A DNA stretch of 64,000 nt from the NCBI GenBank assembly GCA_964564635.1, contig CAZMAR010000002.1, positions 372,001 to 436,000 of the forward strand, written 5' to 3'. The notes beneath the pieces were generated by a model. That model made no database searches. It saw only the letters and a list, made by a program, of their open reading frames with translations, and was not told the DNA's origin. Source of the stretch: Tepidaquicella sp964564635. GTDB lineage: Bacteria > Bacteroidota > Ignavibacteria > Tepidaquicellales > Tepidaquicellaceae. Shown piece after piece: positions 42,715 through 52,310 of the stretch (the stretch's first letter is position 1; each line of letters opens with the position of its first letter). A program made the position numbers and the translations under genes.

Positions 42715-43239
42715 TTACTGAGGAGAAAATGGATTAGGAGTTTCAATAATTTCTTTTATAATTTTGTCGAACTGATTTTTTTGCTCATCGGTGCAGAGAG
42801 ATTTTATTTCTTTCTGCTTCATAAATATTATTTTTTCTATTTCGTACTGAGAATTACCAATACCGGCTAAAAAATTAAGAATTTTTGTAGTGTCAGGCTC
42901 GGATGATAATACCTCTTTTAAAATTTGCTTTTTAATATTGTGAATATTACCCATCAATATTTTCATATCTTTATCCCATTTTTTATTTATTTGCTTAAAT
43001 CTGTCTATTTGTTCGGGATTAAAATTTAATTCCGTTATGAGCCCTTCACTTTCAAGTCTATCAAATGCAGAGTGAGGAATTTGTGAGTAAGGGGGAAGTG
43101 TTAGATATTTTTGTTGTGCAGGTAATAATCTTCCAGTTTTAAGAATCCAGATACCTGCTAAACTAAATAAATTCAAAATAATGAGTATAGCTATTAACCA
43201 GATAAGTAATTTATTTTGCTTAAAAATATCCATTATCAA
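42715..43239 (-). CDS. Spy/CpxP-like membrane-anchored periplasmic protein
   Basis: This 174-residue protein has an N-terminal membrane anchor (about 9-33) and a helical periplasmic part. The two helices LNFNPEQIDRFKQINKKW and CTDEQKNQFDKII have the spacing of the LTXXQ-type metal-sensor/chaperone family (Spy, CpxP, CnrX). Such proteins bind unfolded proteins or metals in the periplasm and often regulate a sigma factor. No regulator gene lies beside it; the neighbours are peptidases. It starts 73 bases after the C1-type peptidase ends and may share its transcript. Confidence 0.7.
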   Translation of the reverse strand: MIMDIFKQNKLLIWLIAILIILNLFSLAGIWILKTGRLLPAQQKYLTLPPYSQIPHSAFDRLESEGLITELNFNPEQIDRFKQINKKWDKDMKILMGNIHNIKKQILKEVLSSEPDTTKILNFLAGIGNSQYEIEKIIFMKQKEIKSLCTDEQKNQFDKIIKEIIETPNPFSPQ

Positions 43240-43312
43240 TAATTAAAATTGGTAAAAAATTAAAATTTTTAATCTAGAAAGAATTTTATAAAATAAGTAA
43301 CAAATATAATTA

Positions 43313-44536
43313 CTATTTAAATTTAGATAATATTTTTTGTGCAGCATCTTTATGAATTGTTAAAGTTAGCATCTTTAATTTTATATAATCCTCATGATAA
43401 AAATAAAAGCCCTTGGGTTCAATATTTCTGGAGCCAGCGCCAGAATCTTTAATTAGAAACCAGTCTTTGCCATCCTTTACTGTATAACCAACAAGATGAA
43501 TGCCATGGTCATCCCCTGTTGTTTTATTATCAAATCTGAATTCTCTTGCGTAATCATCTATGTATTCTGAAGGTATATCAAATGTTGGAATTATTCCTGC
43601 TTTGCTGCGGGAGTCATATCCAGCCTCTGACACATCACCACCAAGCGCCATTGTGTATCCGTTTCTTATTGCTTCTTTTATTAATACCATAAACTCCTCT
43701 ACTGGTATATTATAATATTCTTTGTTATGCCACCAATTGTCTGGTACGGGATATTCTACCTGTTGATAAAATGGTTGTTCTAAAATTGACATAACATCTA
43801 TATAATCATCTAAATTAAGGTTAACTTCCTCTTGTAAAAATTCCTGTGGTGTGTATTCTTTTCCATCATAAATAAATTTTTCTGGTGGAGTACCCATATA
43901 ATAGTTTAGAATACTTTTTATCGTATTAACAACTTCCTCTTCATTCCAATTGTTATTCTTCTTTACAAATTCAAGATACGTATTCATTTCATTAAACATT
44001 TTACTATGGTTGTGAACTTTCTGGTTTGGTAACAAACCGGAATATGCTTCAAGAGGTACAACACCATAAAGTTTCCAGATTCTTTTTACAGCATTAGATT
44101 GAGAACCTTCTCCAAAATTCATTTCACCTCTCATTCTTACCCATCCTTTTGCTTTCTCAACATATTCCCAGTAAACAGTCCACATTTCTGATAGTTTTAT
44201 TTTTTTATTTTGTGTTCTATAAATTTCTGATTCATAAAAAGAGGTAGTGCAAAAAGACCAGCAGGTACCTGTTATTCCTTGCGAAACTGGTTCATTAAAC
44301 CAGTAGTATTTAAATTCAGAAAGTCCCTTTGGTATATTTAACCCTGAAAAGTCAAGTTTAAATATTTTTTTCTGTGGCTTTTGCGGATTTTCAAATTCAT
44401 TTACTTCTTTTAACATCTGGTCATAGTATGGACTAAACCTATCTATAAATTCACCTTTATTCTTATCCTGTGCATATAACACATTAAGAATAGAAATTGT
44501 TATTAAAAAAGCAAAAAAAAGATTTTTCTTTTTCAT
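43313..44536 (-). CDS. secreted C1-family (bleomycin hydrolase-like) peptidase
   Basis: This 407-residue protein has a signal peptide (1-22). It resembles the aminopeptidase C/bleomycin hydrolase branch of papain-like proteases. The oxyanion glutamine is Gln-86 and the catalytic cysteine Cys-92 in QGITGTCWSFCTTS. The histidine is near residue 345 in DDHGIHLVGY. The usual asparagine of the NSWG motif is replaced by aspartate in LIKDSGAG. With the Asn changed, activity may be altered. Location is periplasmic or extracellular, unlike cytosolic PepC. It lies 37 bases after a secreted S9 peptidase, so the pair may digest external proteins together. Confidence 0.8.
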   Translation of the reverse strand: MKKKNLFFAFLITISILNVLYAQDKNKGEFIDRFSPYYDQMLKEVNEFENPQKPQKKIFKLDFSGLNIPKGLSEFKYYWFNEPVSQGITGTCWSFCTTSFYESEIYRTQNKKIKLSEMWTVYWEYVEKAKGWVRMRGEMNFGEGSQSNAVKRIWKLYGVVPLEAYSGLLPNQKVHNHSKMFNEMNTYLEFVKKNNNWNEEEVVNTIKSILNYYMGTPPEKFIYDGKEYTPQEFLQEEVNLNLDDYIDVMSILEQPFYQQVEYPVPDNWWHNKEYYNIPVEEFMVLIKEAIRNGYTMALGGDVSEAGYDSRSKAGIIPTFDIPSEYIDDYAREFRFDNKTTGDDHGIHLVGYTVKDGKDWFLIKDSGAGSRNIEPKGFYFYHEDYIKLKMLTLTIHKDAAQKILSKFK

Positions 44537-44573
44537 AATTTTTAATTTATATTTTTTAAATATTTTAAGTTTA

Positions 44574-46616
44574 TTATTTCAACCATTTATCAAGCCAATT
44601 AAAGAAAACCCGTTGCCATAAAATACCATTTTGAGGTGAAAGCACCCAGTGGTTTTCTTCGGGGAAAAATAGAAACTCTGCTGGTATTCCTCGGAGTACA
44701 GCAGCATTGAATGCCTGCATAGATTGAGTATAGGAAATTCTATAATCTCTTCCACCGTGAATAATTAGAATTGGGGTATCCCATTTATCTACAAATTTAT
44801 GCGGTGAATTTTCATAGCTCCTTTGTGCAATTTTATTTTCTTTTTCCCAATATGCACCACCTAAATCCCAATTAACAAACCACATTTCTTCTGTTTCAAG
44901 ATATTGTGATTCAAGGTTAAACATTCCATCATGTGCTATAAATGCTTTAAATCTTCCGTTATGATTTCCGGCTAACCAGAATACTGAAAAACCTCCATAA
45001 CTCGCTCCTACTGCTCCTAATTTTTCTTTATTCACATAAAGTTCCTTGGCTACATCATCAATAGCACTAAGATAATCTTTCATATTTTGCCCGCCATAGT
45101 CCCCACTTATTTGTTCATTCCATTCCTGTCCGAAAGAAGGTACACCTCTTCTATTTGGTGCAACAACAATGTAATCATTTGCAGCCATAATTTGAAAGTT
45201 CCATCTATAACTCCAGAATTGACTTACCGTGCTCTGTGGTCCCCCCTGACAGTAAAGCAAAGCAGGATACTTCTTTGTGGAATCAAAGTCTGGAGGATAA
45301 ATTACCCAGGTAAGCATGTCTTTATTATCAGTAGTTTTAACCCATCTTTTTCGTATTTCTGCAATTTTTAGATTGTCGAGAATTTTCTTATTTTCAAAAG
45401 TAAGTTGTATTTCTTCTCCAGTTTCAGGGTTTATCTTATATATTTCTATTGGTGAACTCATAGACATTCTTGTACCAATTAGCATATTACCCGCTTCCTG
45501 AACAGAAGTATAATCGTGAATTCCTTCTGTAATTCTTTTAATTCTATAGTTTTCAAAAGAAATTTCAAAAATTTCTTCTGTACCTTTTATTCCACTTATA
45601 AAATATATTTTTTTGCAATCATCTGACCAATAAAACTTTTCTGCATTCTGATCAAAATTTTTTGTTAAGTCTTTGATTTCATTTGTTTGGAAATTATACA
45701 ATATCATTCTAATTTTATCTGACTCATATCCATCTCTTTCCATTGATTCCCATACAATAAAATTTCCATCTGGCGAAAAAACAGGAGAACGATCAAATCC
45801 CATCATCCCTTTTGAAAGATTTATTGTCTCCCCAGTTTCAATATTATAAAGATATATATCAGAATTTGTTGATAGTGCATATTCTTTACCTTTGAGTTTT
45901 TTACAGGTATACGCAATATATTTTCCATTTGGGCTCCAGTTAATCTCTTCAATTCCACCAAAAGGTTTTAGAGGAGTATCATACTTTTCACCTTCCATTA
46001 TATCATTTATATTTGAAATACCACTTTCTGAATAATTTGCGACAAATATATGACTATATGAGTAATTATGCCATTCATCCCAATGTCTATACATTAAATC
46101 AGTTTCCAGTCTTGCATTAGCAAGTGGTAAATCCGGAAATAAATCGTGAATATCTTTATCAAGTTTAACTTCTTTCAGGAAGAATATTTTTTTACAATCG
46201 GGTGAATATTTAAATTCTGTAATACCACCCTCAATATCTGTAATTTGTTTAAGATTTGAACCATCGGGATTTATTTCCCATAGTTGAAAAGAACCACTTT
46301 TATTCGAAAGAAAACCTATTTTTTCTCCATCCGGTCGCCATTTAGCTGAAAATTTTGAATCAGAAGAATTGGTTAATCTGATTTTTGATTTTCCATTTAT
46401 ATCAATAATATAAAAATCATTTTGAGAAGAATTCTTTTCAATATTATAATAACGAACTGCATATAGAATCCGACTTCTCTCTGGGGAGATTTCAACATTT
46501 GTTATTCTACCAAATGACCATAAAATCTCGGGGGTAAGTCGTTGGGACTGCGAAAAAGCGATGGAATAAAAAAGTAACAATATCATAATCTTGAATATAA
46601 AATAATTTTTACTCAT
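44574..46616 (-). CDS. secreted S9-family (prolyl oligopeptidase-like) peptidase
   Basis: This 680-residue protein has a signal peptide (1-22, ending FSQS). An N-terminal beta-propeller (about 30-420) is built from WD40/TolB-like units such as SPDGNFIVWESMERDG. The alpha/beta-hydrolase domain follows, with the nucleophile serine near 539 in GASYGGFSVFW, the acid Asp near 621 in HGGRDYRI, and the histidine near 654 in EENHWVL. The layout matches dipeptidyl-peptidase or acylaminoacyl-peptidase members. It would cleave short peptides in the periplasm or outside. It is the first gene of a run with the C1-type peptidase and the Spy-like protein. Confidence 0.92.
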   Translation of the reverse strand: MSKNYFIFKIMILLLFYSIAFSQSQRLTPEILWSFGRITNVEISPERSRILYAVRYYNIEKNSSQNDFYIIDINGKSKIRLTNSSDSKFSAKWRPDGEKIGFLSNKSGSFQLWEINPDGSNLKQITDIEGGITEFKYSPDCKKIFFLKEVKLDKDIHDLFPDLPLANARLETDLMYRHWDEWHNYSYSHIFVANYSESGISNINDIMEGEKYDTPLKPFGGIEEINWSPNGKYIAYTCKKLKGKEYALSTNSDIYLYNIETGETINLSKGMMGFDRSPVFSPDGNFIVWESMERDGYESDKIRMILYNFQTNEIKDLTKNFDQNAEKFYWSDDCKKIYFISGIKGTEEIFEISFENYRIKRITEGIHDYTSVQEAGNMLIGTRMSMSSPIEIYKINPETGEEIQLTFENKKILDNLKIAEIRKRWVKTTDNKDMLTWVIYPPDFDSTKKYPALLYCQGGPQSTVSQFWSYRWNFQIMAANDYIVVAPNRRGVPSFGQEWNEQISGDYGGQNMKDYLSAIDDVAKELYVNKEKLGAVGASYGGFSVFWLAGNHNGRFKAFIAHDGMFNLESQYLETEEMWFVNWDLGGAYWEKENKIAQRSYENSPHKFVDKWDTPILIIHGGRDYRISYTQSMQAFNAAVLRGIPAEFLFFPEENHWVLSPQNGILWQRVFFNWLDKWLK

Positions 46617-46768
46617 AATAATTATTAATTAAATTTATCAAATTCATAATTTTTATTATTTTATTAGAAGTAATAAACTAATATAAGTGAGCATTTATTT
46701 CAATCTAAAAATTTTATTATTCGCAACCATTTTGAATATATTTCGTAATATTATTAAAAACACTTTAA

Positions 46769-49171
46769 ATGAATAAGTATTGTACTTTTTTTATTTTTCT
46801 TTTTGTTATTTTTTCTAAACAACTCCTTTCACAAGATTCTTTAACAAATAATGAAATAGCAATTCAAACTAAAGCAGATTCTTCATATTTCATTGGGGAA
46901 GATTCATATTTAAGTAATGATTCACTCGAAAAAGATTCTAATTTTGTGGATTCTACTATTTTTATCCCTAATTCGAATCCTGTCTTGGAAATAAAAAAAT
47001 TTTCAAATGTTGAAATTGATGTTGATGGTGAACTAAACGAAGTAATTTGGAAACAATTAACCCGTTATAGTAATTTTAGCGAGGTGAGCCCCGGCGATAA
47101 TACAAAACCTGAAGTAGAGACGGAATTTATGATGTTTTATAATGATGATTATTTATATATAGGATATATTTGCTATGATAATAATATGAGACAACTCAGA
47201 AAAACTCTGACGAAGCGTGATAATATGTATTCGGATGATTTTGTGGGGATAATATTTGATACTTATTCAGAAAGTAAAAATGCTTATGAACTTTTCGTTA
47301 ATCCTTATGGTATTCAAGGAGATGGAATATGGTCTTCAAACGGAAATGAAGATATGAATTTTGATTTAATTTGGTATTCAGATGCTAAAATATATTCTGA
47401 CTATTGGACGGTGGAAATTGCAATTCCTTTTAAAAGTATTAAATTCCCCTCTGGTGATAATAAAGAATGGCATTTTCATATAATAAGGAATCGCCCTCGA
47501 GAAAATCGTTATCAATATTCGTGGGTAAAAATTAATCGTAATGACCCAACTTTGTTTACCAGTTATGCTACACTTAAATGTATTAATAATGTTAATGCAG
47601 GAAAAAATATAGAAGTGATACCTTATATAATTGGCTCACAAAAAGGTTTCCTGAGTGATTTTGAAAATGCAGATTCAGAATTTAAAAATGAAAAAATTAA
47701 AATTAACTTCGGTATAAATTTAAAATACAATTTTACATCAAATTTAATTGGGGAGTTTACTTTAAACCCAGATTTTTCTCAAGTTGAAGCTGACGCTGCT
47801 GTTATTAATGTAAACAATCCATATGCAATTTTTTATTCTGAAAAAAGACCCTTTTTCAATGAAGGTGCAAACATATTTAGTAGTCTGTTTCGTCTTGTCT
47901 ATACGAGGTCTATTAATAATCCGCTTTTTGCTGTAAAGTTAACAGGAAAAATCGATAGAAGTGAAATTGGATATATTGGGGCATATGATAAAAAGACCCC
48001 TTTTATTGTTCCATATAAAGAGTCAAGTGATTATCTTATTACGGATAGAAAATCCCTTTCAAATATTTTTAGGTATAAATATTCTCTTTTTGATAATGAT
48101 TCATATATTGGTTTTACAATAACTGATAGGGAAGTAAATAAAGAAGGGGATATGTTCTGGGACCCCGAAGGGTATAACAGAGTTTTTTCTTTAGATGGTA
48201 ATTATAGAATTTTTAAAAACTATACATTAAGATTTCAATTTTTGAAAAGTTTTACAAAAGAAATTGTAGATACAAATTATTCAAAGGAAATAATTTTTGG
48301 AAACAATAGGTACACTGGAAAATTTGATGGAGAATCTTTTAATGGTACAGCAGCAATTATTAATTTTCAAAGGAGTGGAGAGCATTATAATTTTGATATA
48401 GAATATCTAATGAAATCTCCTGAAATCAGAATGGATAACGGATTTAACAGCAATAATGATTTACATACCTTTGAAACAGGACAATCATATTTATTTTATA
48501 TTGACAGAGATTTTCTGAAAAGAATTGAACCATCTATCAGGGCTTCTTTATCACTTGATTATAATGGGGGATTAAGAGAACAATATGCAATTGCCGGAGT
48601 GTGGTTTTTGTTTAAAAATCAATTGCAAATGTATTTAGGAGGTTTATTTATTAATAATGAAAGGTTTGGAGGTAAATTTTTAACCGATGCAAGAAGAATG
48701 TGGCTAAATCTCAATGCGAATACTTTTAAATGGTTTACTGGTGGTTTTAATATTGAGGTCGGAAGATACATAATTAGAAATGATAATCCAGCTGTTGGTT
48801 TTGGGATTCAAAATGAGATCTGGCTTAATTTCAAACCTACAGATAATATTTTAACCTCTATTGATTATACTTATTTTGAGTTAGCCAATTCGTATAGAGG
48901 TGAAAAACTTTTTGCAGGATATATTTTTAGAAATTCTACAAATTATCAAATTGTAAAAGATATATCACTTAGATTTATTTTGGAATATAATTCCTTCTCT
49001 GATGGCTTTTATATTAATCCATTAATAACTTATCAGCCGAATCCATTTACTATTTTTTATATGGGCTTTACAAGTTTATATGATAGACTGAAAGATTTAA
49101 GCGGGACAAATAAATATACTTTAACAGATAGACAGTTTTTTTTGAAAATGCAATATCTTTTCAAGATTTAG
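46769..49171 (+). CDS. DUF5916-type outer-membrane protein with CBM9-like N-terminal domain
   Basis: This 800-residue protein has a signal peptide (1-21). Residues about 75-270 resemble the CBM9/DOMON-like sugar-binding fold (VDGELNEVIWKQL and YLYIGYICYDNN). Then comes a signature of the DUF5916 family, NPDFSQVEADAAVINVNNP followed by EKRPFFNEGANIF near 340-370. The last 400 residues are a large beta-barrel in the outer membrane. Genomes of this phylum carry several such proteins; their function is unknown, perhaps uptake or a surface enzyme. It is transcribed divergently from the S9 peptidase, with about 150 bases between. Confidence 0.85.
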   Translation: MNKYCTFFIFLFVIFSKQLLSQDSLTNNEIAIQTKADSSYFIGEDSYLSNDSLEKDSNFVDSTIFIPNSNPVLEIKKFSNVEIDVDGELNEVIWKQLTRYSNFSEVSPGDNTKPEVETEFMMFYNDDYLYIGYICYDNNMRQLRKTLTKRDNMYSDDFVGIIFDTYSESKNAYELFVNPYGIQGDGIWSSNGNEDMNFDLIWYSDAKIYSDYWTVEIAIPFKSIKFPSGDNKEWHFHIIRNRPRENRYQYSWVKINRNDPTLFTSYATLKCINNVNAGKNIEVIPYIIGSQKGFLSDFENADSEFKNEKIKINFGINLKYNFTSNLIGEFTLNPDFSQVEADAAVINVNNPYAIFYSEKRPFFNEGANIFSSLFRLVYTRSINNPLFAVKLTGKIDRSEIGYIGAYDKKTPFIVPYKESSDYLITDRKSLSNIFRYKYSLFDNDSYIGFTITDREVNKEGDMFWDPEGYNRVFSLDGNYRIFKNYTLRFQFLKSFTKEIVDTNYSKEIIFGNNRYTGKFDGESFNGTAAIINFQRSGEHYNFDIEYLMKSPEIRMDNGFNSNNDLHTFETGQSYLFYIDRDFLKRIEPSIRASLSLDYNGGLREQYAIAGVWFLFKNQLQMYLGGLFINNERFGGKFLTDARRMWLNLNANTFKWFTGGFNIEVGRYIIRNDNPAVGFGIQNEIWLNFKPTDNILTSIDYTYFELANSYRGEKLFAGYIFRNSTNYQIVKDISLRFILEYNSFSDGFYINPLITYQPNPFTIFYMGFTSLYDRLKDLSGTNKYTLTDRQFFLKMQYLFKI

Positions 49172-49242
49172 AGTTTATATTTTATTTTCTCGTAAGGGTG
49201 ATTTGTTTAAAATTTTTTTCCTATAAATTTTCTTTTTATAAG

Positions 49243-50067
49243 TTATTTAGCATATCCTATGGGCATAATATATAGAGGTTCCTCTTCCTCTAAGAGTTGT
49301 ATTGTTTTTTTTATCTGTGCATCTTGAAAGGCACCAATAGTAACTGTACTTAAACCGAGAGAAATTACCTGTAAACAAACATTTTGAGCAGCATGACCTA
49401 TTTCAATGTGTACATATCTAAAAGCTCTATCACCATATTTTACAGATGTTCGTTTATAGACAGCAGAAAAAATTACTGTTATTGGTGCTGTCTGAATTGC
49501 TTCTGGTTGAGCAGTATATTTTGATATTTCATTTCTTTTATCACCCTCACTTATTAAAGTAAGTTCATTCTGATAAGGGTTATATTTATAAATACCACTT
49601 TCAATTTCATTTACATTTCCAACTACAAGGTAGATTTCTAAAGGATATAAAGCCCCTGCTGAAGGAGCAGTTCTTTTATTTTTCCCTTTATCAGTTATTC
49701 CCTGTGCTGCCCACAATATTTGAGAAATGTTTTTTAATGAAAGAGGTTTTTTCTGAAAATCTCTTATAGATTTTCTTTTTAATAACGCTTCTTCTATTGA
49801 TGTATTACTGCTATATTCAGGTTCCGGAAGTTTTATTTTTTTCCTACTTATTTTTTTTGAGGGGGTATTTTGAGAGTTTTCTTCTGTAAAATTCATATCA
49901 TTATTAATTTCAGTGTTAGGTGCTTCTTTGTTTGTGGTTTCCTCAATTTTGGATTTTTCTTTCTTATCACATAAGAATTTATCAAATGCATTTGTTGATA
50001 TAATGAATAAAACAATTACTGCAATGATTCCTAAAATTGTTAAACCAATGATTTTCGTCTTTTTCAT
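49243..50067 (-). CDS. membrane-anchored SagB-type nitroreductase-like oxidoreductase
   Basis: This 274-residue protein starts with a transmembrane helix (about 7-27). A charged low-complexity linker follows (about 30-85), rich in Lys, Glu and Asn. The nitroreductase fold contains RKSIRDFQKKPLSLKNISQI near 92, the flavin-binding APSAGALYPLEIYLV near 134, and the conserved ITVIFSAVYKRTSVKYG near 197. That pattern fits SagB/thiazole-oxidase-type flavoproteins. No peptide precursor or cyclodehydratase gene lies nearby, so it probably acts on another substrate, on the periplasmic face if the anchor is N-in. It starts 25 bases after the type IX-secreted protein gene ends. Confidence 0.78.
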   Translation of the reverse strand: MKKTKIIGLTILGIIAVIVLFIISTNAFDKFLCDKKEKSKIEETTNKEAPNTEINNDMNFTEENSQNTPSKKISRKKIKLPEPEYSSNTSIEEALLKRKSIRDFQKKPLSLKNISQILWAAQGITDKGKNKRTAPSAGALYPLEIYLVVGNVNEIESGIYKYNPYQNELTLISEGDKRNEISKYTAQPEAIQTAPITVIFSAVYKRTSVKYGDRAFRYVHIEIGHAAQNVCLQVISLGLSTVTIGAFQDAQIKKTIQLLEEEEPLYIMPIGYAK

Positions 50068-50092
50068 AATTTTTATAAAGTTATTTTAAAAG

Positions 50093-51808
50093 TCATTTTA
50101 CAATAACAAGCTTCCTTGTGTCTGAAAATTGTCCCGCATTAAGTTGAGCAAAATAAATTCCACTGGGATAAGTACTACCGTCCCAGATTATTTTATACTC
50201 ACCAGCTTCCTGAATTTTATTTACAAGTTTTGATATTTCCCTTCCGGATATATCATATATAGTTAAAGATACCTTCGAAACCTCTGGAATATGATATTTG
50301 ATAACAGTGAATATATTAAATGGATTTGGGTAATTTTGAAAAAGGTAATATTTTGTTGGAATAGGTGGTGTATATTCTGTAGTGTCAAGTATGTAAAGAT
50401 TGTAAAAATTTTGTACGATATCTGAATATAATTTTAATTTTGTAACAGAATTAAGATTACTGGTACCTCTTATAATAAGTTGAGCAACAATCAGTAATTG
50501 TGAATCGCCGGGAGCAACAGAAATATTCCTTGACCCGCTACTTACGCAAAATTTGACATCTTCTGGTGGGCAGGATGGATATATCATTCCTGTTGAATCT
50601 CTATTACAATTAGTCATATATCCTTTGTACATTGTCCAGCCACTATTGGATTCAGGGTCACCTGCATATATGAGTTTTGTCTTCTTATATGGCAATTCGC
50701 TTACATCAATCCAGCAGGTAGAATCTTTTTTAAAGCCCTGCATCATTAAATAAGCGGAGTGAGATTCACCATTTGGTTCCGATTCACATGGTGGGGGAGA
50801 AGAACTTATATTATTAAATTTTACAAATGAAGTCATTTTATATCTTTGAATAGGATATACTTTTCTGTTTTCAACTCCCCTTAGAATTAGAAAACCGAAA
50901 GCTGGAGGGTTGTTGCCATAAGAAGTATCGTTATTATTAAAATTATAACAGAAAGCAAGATTTCTACTTGTATCGCAACCGAGATAATCATCATTACTTG
51001 CTCCTAAATCAGGGTCTGCAACAATACTGATAAAAATATTTTCCCAGGTATGTTTACTTTTATTTATTACTACCCATTTAATAAACTGCACATCCTGCAA
51101 AAAAATATTTTTATATGCCCATGCTGTTAAATGGATTTCTGCTCCCAAGGGTTGCGTGCCACCGCCAAAGCCTTCACCTGAAGTATGAGAATCTGGGTTA
51201 GCATCTGTTATACACATAAAAAGAGTTTGGTCAGCATTGCTTACTCCGGGAGTATCAATAAATGGTTCGAAGATACCATTCTTATTTACATCTGTAAAAG
51301 GAGCTCCAAATGGGACCATATCTCCCCAGTTAGCCCAATCAGGATTTGTTTGAGGTTTATCTCCATTTGTTACACGATAAATACGAAATCTATAATCGGT
51401 TCTGAAGATACCATTTTCGCAATATCCTGGTAAATATTCTCCAAAGTATGAAGCCATACCCTGTTTCAATGCATACTTTTTTATTCCTGCTTCGGTAGAT
51501 GTGTCCACCGTGCAACTAATAGATATACCTGCGCTGTATAATGCTGTTTTCTGGGAACCCTTAGGCCATTCAAATCCATAGGGATAGTCAGGATAGATAC
51601 AGCGGTTAAAAAGCCCTGTTGTTGTAAAAACTGATGAAATATTATTGATATTTAAAACCTTCGTGTTATTATTTAATCTTTCAAACTGTGAGTAATATTT
51701 ATCTGAAAAATATTTACCATTGTTTGCATTGATATTTTCGATATTAAAAAGAATTAGTAAAATTAATATAAATATGATTAAAAAAATAAAGTAATTATTT
51801 TTTTTCAT
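50093..51808 (-). CDS. large secreted protein with type IX sorting domain
   Basis: This 571-residue protein has a signal peptide or anchor at the N-terminus (about 5-28). A 400-residue extracellular region contains no enzyme motif that I recognise, but it has acidic stretches such as GAPFTDVNKNGIFEPFIDTP that look like calcium-binding loops. The C-terminal type A sorting domain starts YLFQNYPNPFNIFTVIKYHI and ends ARKLVIVK-like (residues TRKLVIVK). It is exported by the type IX system and attached at the surface. Similar proteins with this style are common in Ignavibacteriota; the role is unknown. Confidence 0.75.
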   Translation of the reverse strand: MKKNNYFIFLIIFILILLILFNIENINANNGKYFSDKYYSQFERLNNNTKVLNINNISSVFTTTGLFNRCIYPDYPYGFEWPKGSQKTALYSAGISISCTVDTSTEAGIKKYALKQGMASYFGEYLPGYCENGIFRTDYRFRIYRVTNGDKPQTNPDWANWGDMVPFGAPFTDVNKNGIFEPFIDTPGVSNADQTLFMCITDANPDSHTSGEGFGGGTQPLGAEIHLTAWAYKNIFLQDVQFIKWVVINKSKHTWENIFISIVADPDLGASNDDYLGCDTSRNLAFCYNFNNNDTSYGNNPPAFGFLILRGVENRKVYPIQRYKMTSFVKFNNISSSPPPCESEPNGESHSAYLMMQGFKKDSTCWIDVSELPYKKTKLIYAGDPESNSGWTMYKGYMTNCNRDSTGMIYPSCPPEDVKFCVSSGSRNISVAPGDSQLLIVAQLIIRGTSNLNSVTKLKLYSDIVQNFYNLYILDTTEYTPPIPTKYYLFQNYPNPFNIFTVIKYHIPEVSKVSLTIYDISGREISKLVNKIQEAGEYKIIWDGSTYPSGIYFAQLNAGQFSDTRKLVIVK

Positions 51809-52310
51809 AGTTGTTGTTAATTATGATTTTGCATAAAATATTTTTTTTATCTCGTTATTTATCAATTAGAATTCATCAATAGCAGAATGTAAATTCTATT
51901 AATTTCCTGCAATAATCTTATTCAGAAAATATAATATTTAATAATGTTTACTTTATTTAGTTACCGTATTTCGGCAAAGCCTCAACACAAAAACCCAATC
52001 TTTAATCCAGTATATTATTAAACTAATAAAAATTTGTTTAATTTGCAATATATGGGAAATGTAATGTAGATGGAACTTCTTAATGGAACGATTATAATCC
52101 AGAAGATTTTTTTTTCCTGAAATTAATTTAAAGGAATTAATTATTTACGAATTTTGTCATTCACTTTTTGTAATGAGAAATATTTCAACCCATATTTGCA
52201 GAATGTACTTATTAAATTGCTTATGGTTTTATATATTTTAAATATTTTAACTCTGTAAGGGAAAAATTTTTATTCAGTTGCTTATAAAAAGGTACTAATT
52301 ATTGGTAAAT
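51809..52310. other. intergenic stretch without recognised features
   Basis: About 500 AT-rich bases lie between the end of RtcB and the start of the type IX-secreted protein gene, both on the minus strand. No coding frame, tRNA or stable hairpin was recognised. The promoter of the secreted protein should be in the left part. Confidence 0.5.
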
